A stretch of 64,000 nucleotides of DNA from Dryocola sp051307055. GTDB lineage: Bacteria; Pseudomonadota; Gammaproteobacteria; Enterobacterales; Enterobacteriaceae. The position numbers were made by a program, and so were the translations under genes. Positions 8,298 to 16,413 of the stretch are shown piece after piece. The DNA is taken from contig NZ_CP149994.1 in NCBI RefSeq assembly GCF_051307055.1, forward strand, positions 1,984,001-2,048,000, given 5' to 3'. Each line of letters starts with the position of its first letter. Within the stretch, counting starts at the first letter, position 1. The notes beneath the pieces were generated by a model. The model was not told the origin of the DNA. It searched no databases and saw nothing but the letters and a program-made list of their open reading frames with translations.

Positions 8298-9680
8298 TCA
8301 GGTGCTCTCACACATCTCGGCGCTGATTTGCTCAAGGGATTTATCTTTTGTCTCGGTAACAAAAAAGAGGTTCAGCAAGAACCACAGCAGGCAACACAGG
8401 CCATACAGGAAGAACGGGAAGCTGCCGTTAAACACCGCATTCAGCGTCACGCTGTTGGCTAGCATCGGGAAAGTCTGCGAAACAATAAAGCTGCCCGTCC
8501 AGATAAGAAACGTTGCCCACGACATCAGTTTGTCACGCAGGATATTGGGCGCCAGTTCCGGGATGATTATCCACAGAATGGGGCCGATGGTGCCGCCGAA
8601 GAACAGAATATAAACAATCATCAGCGCCAGCATAAACAGACTGGTGACGCCCAGGAAGATCAAGACTCCCAGCAGGGTAATGGCGACGAAACAAACAAAA
8701 GAGCCAATAATCAGGAGCTTTCTTCTTCCATACTTTTCTACGTTATAAACGGCCCACAATGCCGCGGCAAAGAATGCAATTCCCACGATAATCTGCTGGT
8801 AATACGCGGTTTTTTCGCTGGCGATGCCGATGTTCTCAAATAAAACGTTGCCATAATATAAAACGGCGTTAATACCGCAAAGATTAGCCAGCAGCGCCAT
8901 GGCGAGAATAACGAAAGAGACGCGTCGGTACTTGCCCGCAAGCAACAACTCTTTCTTTACGGAATGATTTACGCGATGGAAAGATTGTTTGATTTCCGCA
9001 ATGGCTTTATTGCTGTCAAAGCCTTCGCCATTAATATGGTTGATGACCTCTGCGGCTTCGTCCTCCCTGTTTTTATTAATTAACCAGCGGGGGGACTCCG
9101 GCAGGAAGCACGCCAGAATCATAAAAATGCCGCCGGGGATCGCCATCGCGCCCAGCATAAAACGCCACGAATAGTTTGTTCCCCAGTCCGCATCGGTTAT
9201 CTGGCTGGCAACCAGCGCGTTGACCAGATAAACGCAGAGGATGCCAAAGGCAATCATCATCTGATAAAACCCCAGCGCCTTACCGCGAATTTTTTGCGCT
9301 GAGATTTCGCCTATATAGACCGGCGCGGTGGCCGAGCCTAAGCCAACGCCGATACCGCCGATAATCCTGAACAGAATAAACATCGTGAAGTTATACGGGA
9401 AGGCGGTAAAGATACCGGCGATAAAGACCAGAAATCCGGTAATAACGAGCGTCTTTTTTCGACCCACGGCGTTATTGATAAACTGGCCGCTGAAGGCGCC
9501 AATCATAAAGCCGAGGACGACCGAGGATACGGCCCAGCCGGTTCCTGTCGCATCAAGAGAAAAGTAACGGCTGATATGCGCTATGGCGCCGGATACGACG
9601 GCCGAATCAAAACCGTACAGCAGCCCGGCCAGCGAGGCGATAAGCGAGAGCTTATAGCTTGTTGAATATACTTTATTCAT
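8298..9680 (-). CDS. MFS sugar porter (sugar:H+ symporter family), last gene of operon
   Basis: A 460-residue, 12-helix transporter with sugar-porter signatures: LLYGFDSAVVSGAI in helix 1, NNAVGRKKTL after helix 2, the R-x-x-x-G loop in helix 4 region, PESPRWLINK after helix 6 and a C-terminal TETKDKSLEQIS. It resembles XylE/GalP/AraE-type symporters. It is encoded 12 bases after the mutarotase gene and ends at a strong terminator. A second sugar porter sits in the same operon (10265-11647), so the locus may import two related sugars or anomers. The exact substrate is not readable from the sequence. Confidence 0.92.
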   Translation of the reverse strand: MNKVYSTSYKLSLIASLAGLLYGFDSAVVSGAIAHISRYFSLDATGTGWAVSSVVLGFMIGAFSGQFINNAVGRKKTLVITGFLVFIAGIFTAFPYNFTMFILFRIIGGIGVGLGSATAPVYIGEISAQKIRGKALGFYQMMIAFGILCVYLVNALVASQITDADWGTNYSWRFMLGAMAIPGGIFMILACFLPESPRWLINKNREDEAAEVINHINGEGFDSNKAIAEIKQSFHRVNHSVKKELLLAGKYRRVSFVILAMALLANLCGINAVLYYGNVLFENIGIASEKTAYYQQIIVGIAFFAAALWAVYNVEKYGRRKLLIIGSFVCFVAITLLGVLIFLGVTSLFMLALMIVYILFFGGTIGPILWIIIPELAPNILRDKLMSWATFLIWTGSFIVSQTFPMLANSVTLNAVFNGSFPFFLYGLCCLLWFLLNLFFVTETKDKSLEQISAEMCEST

Positions 9681-9692
9681 GGTTTACACCCG

Positions 9693-10199
9693 TCAGTTAG
9701 TTTTAATTATCCGTGGGGCCGCGTTGTTTTTAATTCTTTTGGATCTTTCTACGTATTCAGGAATAATTTTCATGGTGTCGTCAAACCAGGCGTCCGGATC
9801 GGTGCTGGCGACCAGCGCAAAATTACCCCAGGGCATCAGCGAGCCGGAACGAATGACAAACTTAGCTTTTTTATAAATATCCGCCACGAGCTGCGAGTGT
9901 GGCAGTAAAGTGAAGTCCGCTCCTGAACCGGTAAAAATATCCGTTACCCTGGCCATCAGGACGGGGTTGCTGTCCGGAACCTCAGCGGCGAATATTACAT
10001 TCTCAATGAACATTTCCTGACGCAGCACGCGTAATATTTCCAGCAGGTCCACGCTGCCGGCACAAAAAGCAAGATCGACTTTTTGTGCGTCAAAGGGAAT
10101 CGGTGCGCCCGCGTCGGTTACCAGCAAAATATCGCCGTGCCCGAGGCTTGCTAATACGGCGGCAACTTGTGGATGCAATACTTTTCCAGGTCTCATCAT
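9693..10199 (-). CDS. RbsD/FucU-family sugar mutarotase (pyranase)
   Basis: A 168-residue protein whose first part matches RbsD: SLGHGDILLVTDAGAPIP holds the conserved His and Asp of the active site, and FVIRSGSLMPWGNFALV matches the RbsD segment VIRSGECSPYANIIL. The C-terminus is about 30 residues longer than E. coli RbsD (139). RbsD/FucU enzymes interconvert ring forms or anomers of ribose or fucose in the cytoplasm, supplying the form a kinase or isomerase uses. Here it lies between two sugar porters in an operon with two kinases, so it probably acts on the imported sugar. Family is firm; sugar unknown. Confidence 0.85.
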   Translation of the reverse strand: MMRPGKVLHPQVAAVLASLGHGDILLVTDAGAPIPFDAQKVDLAFCAGSVDLLEILRVLRQEMFIENVIFAAEVPDSNPVLMARVTDIFTGSGADFTLLPHSQLVADIYKKAKFVIRSGSLMPWGNFALVASTDPDAWFDDTMKIIPEYVERSKRIKNNAAPRIIKTN

Positions 10200-10241
10200 A
10201 TTCTCCTGAGCGTTGTAGGGTGTCTTTTTATAATTTTTTAC

Positions 10242-10262
10242 CCAGCCAATGGCTGGTTTTTT
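10242..10262 (+). terminator. Hairpin with plus-strand T-run inside the minus-strand operon
   Basis: CCAGCC-AAT-GGCTGG followed by TTTTTT forms an intrinsic-terminator shape only on the plus strand, facing against the operon. It sits in the 65-base gap between the second porter and the mutarotase. On the operon transcript it would be a short intercistronic hairpin without a T-run. It may stop antisense transcription or act as an RNA-stability element; this is inference. Confidence 0.45.
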
Positions 10263-10264
10263 AA

Positions 10265-11647
10265 TTAGTTAATATGCATTTCCAGCTCTATTTCTTCGAG
10301 CGTTTTCCCTTTTGTTTCCGGCACCATCGCCAGCACGAAAATTAATGCCGCAACGGCTATTCCGGCGAAAATAAAGAAGGTATTCGCCGCGCTTATATTT
10401 TCCACTAATACGGGGAAGAACCTGGAAACAAAGAAGTTCCCGCCCCACAGCGCGAAGGTGGCAATTGAAACCGCAATGCCGCGCACGTTGATGGGGAAAA
10501 TCTCTGAGATTATTACGTAGGCGACCGTGCCGTATGAAACGGCGAATACCGCCACGTAAGCCAGAATCAATACCAGCAGCAGGGTGGTATGCGTTTCGGC
10601 CGAGCGGAAAAGCAGCCCGATGCCGCCCAGCGCGGCGGCCATACCAACGGAGCCGAAAATAAGCAGGGTGCGGCGGCCCACCTTGTCGATTATCCACATC
10701 GAAACCAGCGTCGAAGCAACCAGCATCATGCCAATCAGCACGGTAAAGGACATTGCGCCGCTGACGTCCACGCCCGCCGTTTTGAAGATTTCCGGCGCAT
10801 AGTAAAAGATGGCGTTGATGCCGGTGATCTGCTGGAACAGCGCCACGCCGAAGCCCACGATCAGCGCCTTACGCAGGCGAGGTTTGAGCAGTTCGCTCAG
10901 ACGCGAAGGATTCTCGCTTTGCAGAGCCGTTTTGATTGTTTCCAGCTGCTCTCTGGCGGCGCTTTCGTCAGGGTTAATGTTGCGCAGCACCGCCAGGCCC
11001 GCCTCATGGCGCCCCTTTCGAACCAGCCAGCGCGGGCTCTCCGGTACTTTTATCAGCAGAAAGAGAAAAACGATGGCCGGGACGATGCCGGTGGCGAAGA
11101 TGACCCGCCAGCCGTGTTCAACGTTCCAGGCTTCGCTGGCGCTGCTTGCGATAACGGCGGCGATAGAAAAGATCGCCAGGTTGCCGATGCAGTTAAACAG
11201 CTGGTTAAGCGAAACCAGCCGCCCACGGATATGCGCCGGGGAAACCTCCGCGATATAGAGCGGGGCGATAGTGGTTTCAATGCCGATGCCGATGCCGACG
11301 AGAATGCGATACCACACCAGCATTTCGGCAGAGGTCGCCAGCGCCTGGCCCAGCACGCCGAAGATAAAAATCAGGGCTGTCAGCAGCAGCACCTTCTTGC
11401 GGCCGACGGCGTCCGAAAGCGGGCCCGCCAGGGCCACGCCGATAATACAGCCGATAATAATAGATGACGTGACCCAGCCGATGCCGTCCGCATCAAGCGC
11501 GAAGCGGTTTTGCAGGAAGCCGACCGAGCCGGAAATGCTGCCGTTATCAAACCCAAAGAGGAATCCGCCGACGGCGGTAACGAATGAAATCAACAGAACG
11601 TTACGCATCCAGGCATTTTTTGCAGCGACGTGTGCATGACTGACCAT
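10265..11647 (-). CDS. MFS sugar porter (GalP/XylE-like)
   Basis: A 460-residue, 12-helix symporter with clear sugar-porter motifs: GGFLFGFDNGSISGSVGFL in helix 1, DAVGRKKVLL, RILVGIGIGIETTIAPLYIAE in helix 4 (split in reading), PESPRWLVRKGRHEAG, QQITGINAIFYYAPEIFK in helix 7 and PETKGKTLEEIE at the C-terminus. The QQ-TGINA motif is typical of hexose and pentose binders such as GalP and XylE. ATG at 11647 with a GGAGAG site; the PfkB kinase gene ends 36 bases upstream. It differs clearly in sequence from the other porter of the operon, so the two are not a recent duplication. Confidence 0.93.
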   Translation of the reverse strand: MVSHAHVAAKNAWMRNVLLISFVTAVGGFLFGFDNGSISGSVGFLQNRFALDADGIGWVTSSIIIGCIIGVALAGPLSDAVGRKKVLLLTALIFIFGVLGQALATSAEMLVWYRILVGIGIGIETTIAPLYIAEVSPAHIRGRLVSLNQLFNCIGNLAIFSIAAVIASSASEAWNVEHGWRVIFATGIVPAIVFLFLLIKVPESPRWLVRKGRHEAGLAVLRNINPDESAAREQLETIKTALQSENPSRLSELLKPRLRKALIVGFGVALFQQITGINAIFYYAPEIFKTAGVDVSGAMSFTVLIGMMLVASTLVSMWIIDKVGRRTLLIFGSVGMAAALGGIGLLFRSAETHTTLLLVLILAYVAVFAVSYGTVAYVIISEIFPINVRGIAVSIATFALWGGNFFVSRFFPVLVENISAANTFFIFAGIAVAALIFVLAMVPETKGKTLEEIELEMHIN

Positions 11648-11683
11648 AGTACTCTCCGTTAACAGGCGAGTGGGCGTAAGGGA

Positions 11684-12625
11684 TTACACGGCGCGAACCG
11701 TGCAACGTTGTTGTAATTCAGTGAGTGAAACATCTGTGGCAAGGCCCGCCGTCGGGCTTGTGGCGTTTGATGCTCCGCAGGCGGCCGCAAGCGCAAGGTG
11801 GTCTTTCCAGCCCGCGTTGGGCCGCGCGAGGAGGCTTGCGATCAACCCTGCGCAATAGGCGTCTCCGGATCCGACCGGGCTTATGGTATCGACCACTGGC
11901 GGAGTGATTTCATAATTGCCATCCGGCGTCAGCGCAAGCGTAGGTTCCCGGCCATCGGTGATAATCACGCAGCGAACGCCCTGCGCAAGCCAGGCTTCGG
12001 GAAGATTATTTCCCGCTAACTCTTTGGCCTGCTGAAGCTCATCGCGATTGATTTTTATGATGTCCGGCAAGGCTGCGGCGGACTGCAACAGCGCCGTGCC
12101 GTGCGTATCCAGCAGCGTCAGCACGCCCTGTTTTTTCGCAAGCGTTATCCAGCGGCCATACTCATCCGGCAGGATGTTTTTCGCCAGCGAGCCGGTGCAG
12201 ATAACCGCGCTGGCCTGCTGCATTTCTTCGGCGAGCATTTCGTGCAGCCTGGCGAGCTCTTCGGATCGCACTGCCGGTCCTGCGGCGTTGTACACGCTGG
12301 CAGACAGCGGGGAAACCAGCTCGGTCACCACTTCACATATGCGCGTGCTGGCGGCGGTCTCGCACCAGCGCCCGGGCAGTTTCTCCTGCGTCAGCAGCTC
12401 ACGGCAAAGGCGGCCCGTCGCCCCGCCCAGAAAACCTACCAGCAGCGGAGCGGGCGCGTTGTCCAGACGCCGACGAAGCTGGAGCAGCACTCGCGCCACG
12501 TTCACGCCTTTGCCGCCCGCCAGCGTTTTGTCGTCCAGCAGGCGATGCACCTGCCCGGGCCGCTGGCTTTCCACAAGCAACAGACGTTCTATGGCTGTAT
12601 TCAGCGAAGCGATAATCACGTTCAC
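11684..12625 (-). CDS. PfkB-family sugar (phosphate) kinase, LacC/FruK-like
   Basis: A 313-residue kinase. TLAGGKGVNVAR (residues 35-45) is the N-terminal PfkB signature and SPVGSGDAYCAG (249-260) is the C-terminal signature with the catalytic Asp255 and anion hole. The GGKGxNVA form is characteristic of 1-phosphofructokinase and tagatose-6-phosphate kinase, which phosphorylate ketose phosphates to bisphosphates. The GTG start at 12625 has a GGAGG site and overlaps the FGGY kinase stop (GTGA). With an aldolase of the LacD/FbaB class encoded across the divergent promoter, a ketose-phosphate to ketose-bisphosphate step is a reasonable inference. Confidence 0.88.
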   Translation of the reverse strand: MNVIIASLNTAIERLLLVESQRPGQVHRLLDDKTLAGGKGVNVARVLLQLRRRLDNAPAPLLVGFLGGATGRLCRELLTQEKLPGRWCETAASTRICEVVTELVSPLSASVYNAAGPAVRSEELARLHEMLAEEMQQASAVICTGSLAKNILPDEYGRWITLAKKQGVLTLLDTHGTALLQSAAALPDIIKINRDELQQAKELAGNNLPEAWLAQGVRCVIITDGREPTLALTPDGNYEITPPVVDTISPVGSGDAYCAGLIASLLARPNAGWKDHLALAAACGASNATSPTAGLATDVSLTELQQRCTVRAV

Positions 12626-13965
12626 AGGCGGTCCTCCTGATGAGTGGCGATAAGCCAGCTTTCGCGAGCGAGGGTAGCGGCGCCCGTGGCAACCGGTTCG
12701 GCAAGGTCGCTGACGAAAAGCGGCATCTGCCAGCGGCGTTTACGATGTTCGAGCATCTCCCGGCGCTGAAATAAAGACCCCATCAGCACCGCGTCCTGGG
12801 GACGGATCCCGCCGATCTCGCACATATGATTAAGCAACAGGCAGGTTCGGTCAGCGATGTGGTTAAGCGTCGCATGAACGATATCCGCTGGCTGGACGCC
12901 CGCAGCAAGTTGATGAAGCGAAAAAAGCCCCTGAGATTCATCCTCATTAATCGAAACGGACAAATCCGTCGTGCGGCTTTCCTGATGTAACGCGCTGAAA
13001 AGCAAATCAAAGTCGTTCTGGTAAAGCAGCTCCGCCAGCGTCTGAATGATTTTGCCGGAAGGGGTGGCGCAGCCCATTACATATTCACCCGGCTGCCAGG
13101 TGCGTTCGATATCCACGCCCAGCTGCCAGGCGAGAGGGGTATCCGGAAAACGAGGCGTAAGCACCATCAGATATTCGGAGGTGCCAATCGAATCGAAAAC
13201 ATTGGTGGGCTGCCGGTTTTGAACAGCCCAGGCACCCACTATCTGATCGTGGCCGCCAGTAAATACGCAGGCGCCCGGATGAAGAGCCACGCCCGGAAGG
13301 GTTTGCGGACAGATTTCCCCGCAGCATTCTCCGCAATCGGCGATCGTCGGGAACAGCTCCGGCCATAATCCGAGCTTTTCAAACGTGGGCTCATGTGGCC
13401 GCATGGATTTGAGGTCGAAGCACTGTGAGTGGGTAATCTGCGAGCTGCTGGCCCGCCATTCTCCCGTAAGCCGCCAGTTTACATAGCTGCCAAAATCGAC
13501 CCACTGAGCAATCTCTTTCCAGATGTCCGGGTGATGCCTGCGCAGCCAGCTAAGACGTTCCGGGCTCTGGTTTGGGCGCGAGCGCATGCCGGAGATGGCA
13601 TAGTGCTGCGGGCTGTCCAGCCACTGGTGCGTCGCTATGTCCAGCGCCGCCTGGGGATAATTCTCCCACCATGCCAGAGAAGGGTAGATAACCTCGCCGC
13701 GCGCGTTTACGGCCACCGACTCTTCCTGCCCGAACGTGCCAACCGAGATGGCCGCCAGCGGGCCGCAGGCGTTTGCCTCCGTTTGCGCATACTGCACGAT
13801 TAATGCGGACAGGGTTTGCCACACCGCGTCTGCATCATGAAACGTCAGCCCGTCACGCGTGCTGACGGGCGTTCGGCACTTTCTCACCGGCAGCAGCGCG
13901 CCTTCTTCGCTGGTGCCGATGATTTTTATATGGGTCGTGCCAATATCAATGCCGAGAAACCACAT
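12622..13965 (-). CDS. FGGY-family carbohydrate kinase
   Basis: A 447-residue member of the FGGY fold. MWFLGIDIGTTHIKI is the phosphate-1 motif, SVGTFGQEESVAVN matches the conserved segment after the first domain, GGHDQIVGAWA is the domain linker motif (GGHD) and VLMGSLFQRREMLE is near the adenosine motif. It is shorter than xylulokinase or ribulokinase (about 490-560). The family phosphorylates sugars or polyols, usually on a terminal hydroxyl. It resembles the XylB/YgcE group more than glycerol kinase. It sits 15 bases after the FAD oxidoreductase gene, and E. coli has the same type of pair in ygcU/ygcE. Substrate unknown. Confidence 0.88.
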   Translation of the reverse strand: MWFLGIDIGTTHIKIIGTSEEGALLPVRKCRTPVSTRDGLTFHDADAVWQTLSALIVQYAQTEANACGPLAAISVGTFGQEESVAVNARGEVIYPSLAWWENYPQAALDIATHQWLDSPQHYAISGMRSRPNQSPERLSWLRRHHPDIWKEIAQWVDFGSYVNWRLTGEWRASSSQITHSQCFDLKSMRPHEPTFEKLGLWPELFPTIADCGECCGEICPQTLPGVALHPGACVFTGGHDQIVGAWAVQNRQPTNVFDSIGTSEYLMVLTPRFPDTPLAWQLGVDIERTWQPGEYVMGCATPSGKIIQTLAELLYQNDFDLLFSALHQESRTTDLSVSINEDESQGLFSLHQLAAGVQPADIVHATLNHIADRTCLLLNHMCEIGGIRPQDAVLMGSLFQRREMLEHRKRRWQMPLFVSDLAEPVATGAATLARESWLIATHQEDRL

Positions 13966-13980
13966 CGTGATAGCCCCCAG

Positions 13981-15378
13981 TTAGAGTCCCAGCTTGCCGG
14001 GATTAAGAATGCCGTTCGGATCGAGCGCGTGCTTAACCCGACGCAGCAGCAGATGCGCGGACCCCAGCGACTCGCGGGCATAAGGGGAGCGCACCAGCCC
14101 ACCGCCGTGGTGGTGCGACAGCTCAGCCTTATGCTCAAGGCAGACGCGCATGGTTTCGCGCCAGATAGTGCGCAGCTTTTCCACCGCTTCCCGATCGTTT
14201 TCTTCGTGCCCCAGCAGGATCATGTACATGGATGTTCCCTGCGGGTAGACGTGGGAGAAATGCGATAAAACTTCTCCCGCCAGCGGCGTCAGCGTTTTGT
14301 TCAACGCCTGATAGAGGCTGGCGATGCCGTCCCAGGTGTGCGCGACCTCAATGGTTTCAGCAAAACCGCCGGTGCTGTCGAGCAATTTTTCTACCGTTGA
14401 AAAATCGAAGCGCCGGTCCATCCATTTCAGCACGCCTTCGGTACCCAGTGATTTTCCGCCGTGACGTTTCACGATGGACATAAAGGCTTCCATTTCGGCA
14501 TGGGCCACGGCATCGACGCCCTGAGTCCCGAGAAATATTACGGGTTTATCCTGCGCGGGATTTTGCATCGCGTGGCGCGCTTCGGCAGTGTCGTACAGGC
14601 GCAGCAGGAAAGGGCGTAAGCCGGCCATCACCTGTTCGCGCATGATATCCAGCCCCGCTGCGACGGTGGGGATCTCCAGAGTTTCATAAAGCCGCGTCTG
14701 GGGCAGGGGAAACATCTTCAACTGTACGGAGGTCACGACGCCAAGCGTCCCTTCCGCACCAATAAAAAGCTGGCGCAGGTCTGGTCCCATCGCGGCACGG
14801 GGAGAGGCCTTAAGACGCACCCGCTCGCCGGTGGCAAGGATGACCGTGTAGGCGGTGATCAGATCTTCAATACCGCCGTAGTAAGAGGAAAATTGCCCCG
14901 TCGCAAGCGTTGATAGCCAGCCGCCGACGCTGGACTGATAAAGAGACTGCGGGGAATGCCCAAGCGTCCAGCCCATCTGCTGGAGCTCATCCTCAAGCTT
15001 GCCGCCGTTATAGCCGGTAGAAACCTCCACCGTCATATTGGTGGTATTGATTTCCCGGCTGTGGGTCATTTCGCTCAGGTCCAGAACGATGCCGCCGCGG
15101 GTTGGCAGCGGTTGTCCTGTTACAGAGGAGGCTAGCGCTCGCGGTGTGACCGGCGTATCGCTGGACGTGGCCAGGGCCATAACCTGCTGGATCTGCGTTT
15201 CGTTAGCGACCTTTACCACCACGTCTGCCTGATATTCATGACAGCCCAGCTTTCTGAGTTTGGTAGACAGAGGCCAGGTATCGTGGCTTGACGCCTGAAG
15301 CGTAGCGGGATCGGTTAAGATCTGTTTTTCAGGCAGAATAGCTGCCAACGCGGTGATAAGAGAAGAAATCCTGGACAT
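13981..15378 (-). CDS. FAD-linked oxidoreductase, YgcU/alkylglycerone-phosphate-synthase-like
   Basis: A 465-residue VAO-superfamily flavoprotein. The start is the ATG at 15378, which has a GGAG site; an upstream frame to 15447 runs over the promoter. The FAD_binding_4 domain includes PRALASSVTGQPLP, LGHSPQSLYQSSVGGWLS and GQFSSYYGGIEDLI, and the C-terminal domain ends with ELSHHHGGGLVRSPY (His triad near residues 422-424) and LDPNGILNPGKLGL. The wording is closest to YgcU of E. coli. Eukaryotic relatives make ether lipids; bacterial ones probably oxidise hydroxyacids, polyols or their phosphates. First gene of the minus-strand operon, so probably first intracellular oxidation. Reaction not known. 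Confidence 0.85.
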   Translation of the reverse strand: MSRISSLITALAAILPEKQILTDPATLQASSHDTWPLSTKLRKLGCHEYQADVVVKVANETQIQQVMALATSSDTPVTPRALASSVTGQPLPTRGGIVLDLSEMTHSREINTTNMTVEVSTGYNGGKLEDELQQMGWTLGHSPQSLYQSSVGGWLSTLATGQFSSYYGGIEDLITAYTVILATGERVRLKASPRAAMGPDLRQLFIGAEGTLGVVTSVQLKMFPLPQTRLYETLEIPTVAAGLDIMREQVMAGLRPFLLRLYDTAEARHAMQNPAQDKPVIFLGTQGVDAVAHAEMEAFMSIVKRHGGKSLGTEGVLKWMDRRFDFSTVEKLLDSTGGFAETIEVAHTWDGIASLYQALNKTLTPLAGEVLSHFSHVYPQGTSMYMILLGHEENDREAVEKLRTIWRETMRVCLEHKAELSHHHGGGLVRSPYARESLGSAHLLLRRVKHALDPNGILNPGKLGL

Positions 15379-15453
15379 ACTCGCTCCTGGTTCACAACAT
15401 TTTATGGGCGCGTCCTGACGAATTTGCGGTAAAAACGAGCCGGGCATAATTCA

Positions 15454-15507
15454 TTGACACGGTGTTCAAGGCTAATATACGATCAATTTGCAGAAAGCTG
15501 CAAATTG
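15454..15507 (+). promoter_or_regulatory. Promoter and inverted-repeat operator of the aldolase-regulator operon
   Basis: TTGACA at 15454-15459 and TATACG at 15476-15481 form a promoter with a 16-base spacer. Just downstream, CAATTTGCAG (15484-15493) and CTGCAAATTG (15498-15507) are perfect 10-bp inverted arms around AAAG. A partial copy, AATTTGCGG, lies at 15421-15429 toward the divergent FAD gene. The placement fits a repressor operator between two divergent transcripts; the YhfZ-like protein encoded downstream is the natural candidate. Promoter and binding are inferred. Confidence 0.65.
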
Positions 15508-15546
15508 CATTTAAACGGTTTTAACAACTTTGTGAAGGAGATCAAG

Positions 15547-16395
15547 ATGGATTCCCGAACCGGAAAAGCGCTTCGCTTAGGTCGTATTTTGCGTCCGGAA
15601 ACTGGCCGTGCGGTGGTTGTCGCTGCTTCGCACGGCGTGATGTCAGGCCCGCCTTCCGGCCTGAAAACGCGCAATGAAATTGAATCGGTCTTTACGCAGC
15701 TTCGCGGCGCCGATGGCGTGATGGTGTCGCCAGGCATGATCCCATTGGTGGAGAAAACCTTCGTAGGCCGGGACAGGCCGGGTTTTGTCCTTCACCTGGA
15801 CTGGAAGAACCATGCCAGGAGCATCTATACGCCAGGAAAAGATGGGCGTGGTGAAGGGGTGCTTGCACAGCTGGCGGATATCAGCGAAGTGGCGGCCTGC
15901 GGTATAGACGCGGTAATGACCTACATGTATCTGGGCCAGAAAGATACGGCGCTGGAGCAGGCGGAAATCGTCCGCAATACGCGTATCGCCCGCGATTGTG
16001 AACGCTATGGTATCGCCCTGATCGTTGAACCACGTTCCGCGCTGGAAGGTATAGATCCGGATGCGTTAAGCGCGAAAGTCATGAGCATGTATTGCCGCAT
16101 TGCCGCCGATATTGGTGCCGATCTGGTGAAGGCGCTCTGGCCCGGTTCCGTGGAGGCTTTTGCCGAAGTAACAAGCACTTGCTATACTCCGGTATTGCTT
16201 GCGGGAGGCGCCGGAGGCGAAGATCCGCACGCCACGCTGCAGCTGGCGGCCGATGCCATGCAGGCAGGTGCAAAAGGGGTGATGTTTGGTCGACGCATTT
16301 TCCGTGCGCAGCAGCCTGCCGGCGTGCTCCGGGCATTGAATGCCGTGGTGCATGACAGCCAGAGCGTTGAGCAAGCGTCACGGCTTCTGGAATAA
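15547..16395 (+). CDS. Class I aldolase of the LsrF/LacD/FbaB (DeoC-like) family
   Basis: A 282-residue TIM-barrel protein from the ATG at 15547 (GAAGGAG 7-13 bases upstream). Early AASHGVMSGPPSGL corresponds to the phosphate-side D-H-G segment of FbaB/LsrF, HLDWKNHARS follows on strand 3, and GADLVKALWPGS places the Schiff-base lysine at residue 195. LLAGGAG and GVMFGRRIFRAQQPAGVL form the C-terminal phosphate site (LsrF has GRNIFQ here). Family members cleave ketose phosphates or bisphosphates, or act as the AI-2 thiolase. With two kinases encoded across the promoter, cleavage of a sugar bisphosphate is the simplest reading. Substrate unproven. Confidence 0.87.
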   Translation: MDSRTGKALRLGRILRPETGRAVVVAASHGVMSGPPSGLKTRNEIESVFTQLRGADGVMVSPGMIPLVEKTFVGRDRPGFVLHLDWKNHARSIYTPGKDGRGEGVLAQLADISEVAACGIDAVMTYMYLGQKDTALEQAEIVRNTRIARDCERYGIALIVEPRSALEGIDPDALSAKVMSMYCRIAADIGADLVKALWPGSVEAFAEVTSTCYTPVLLAGGAGGEDPHATLQLAADAMQAGAKGVMFGRRIFRAQQPAGVLRALNAVVHDSQSVEQASRLLE

Positions 16396-16413
16396 AACGA
16401 GTAGACGGCAACA

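Noticed and set aside
10589..11467. 292-codon open frame antisense to the second sugar porter
   Set aside because: Typical antisense shadow, rich in R, Q, H and A, with no ribosome site.
8298..16395. Reading the sugar locus as a sulfoquinovose (sulfo-EMP) operon because it has PfkB and LacD-class genes
   Set aside because: No isomerase of the YihS type, no sulfolactaldehyde reductase and no glycosidase; FGGY, RbsD-like and FAD genes do not belong to that pathway.
12622..16395. Reading FGGY kinase plus LsrF-like aldolase as an AI-2 (lsr) system
   Set aside because: No LsrR, LsrG or Lsr ABC importer; a PfkB kinase and sugar porters are present instead.
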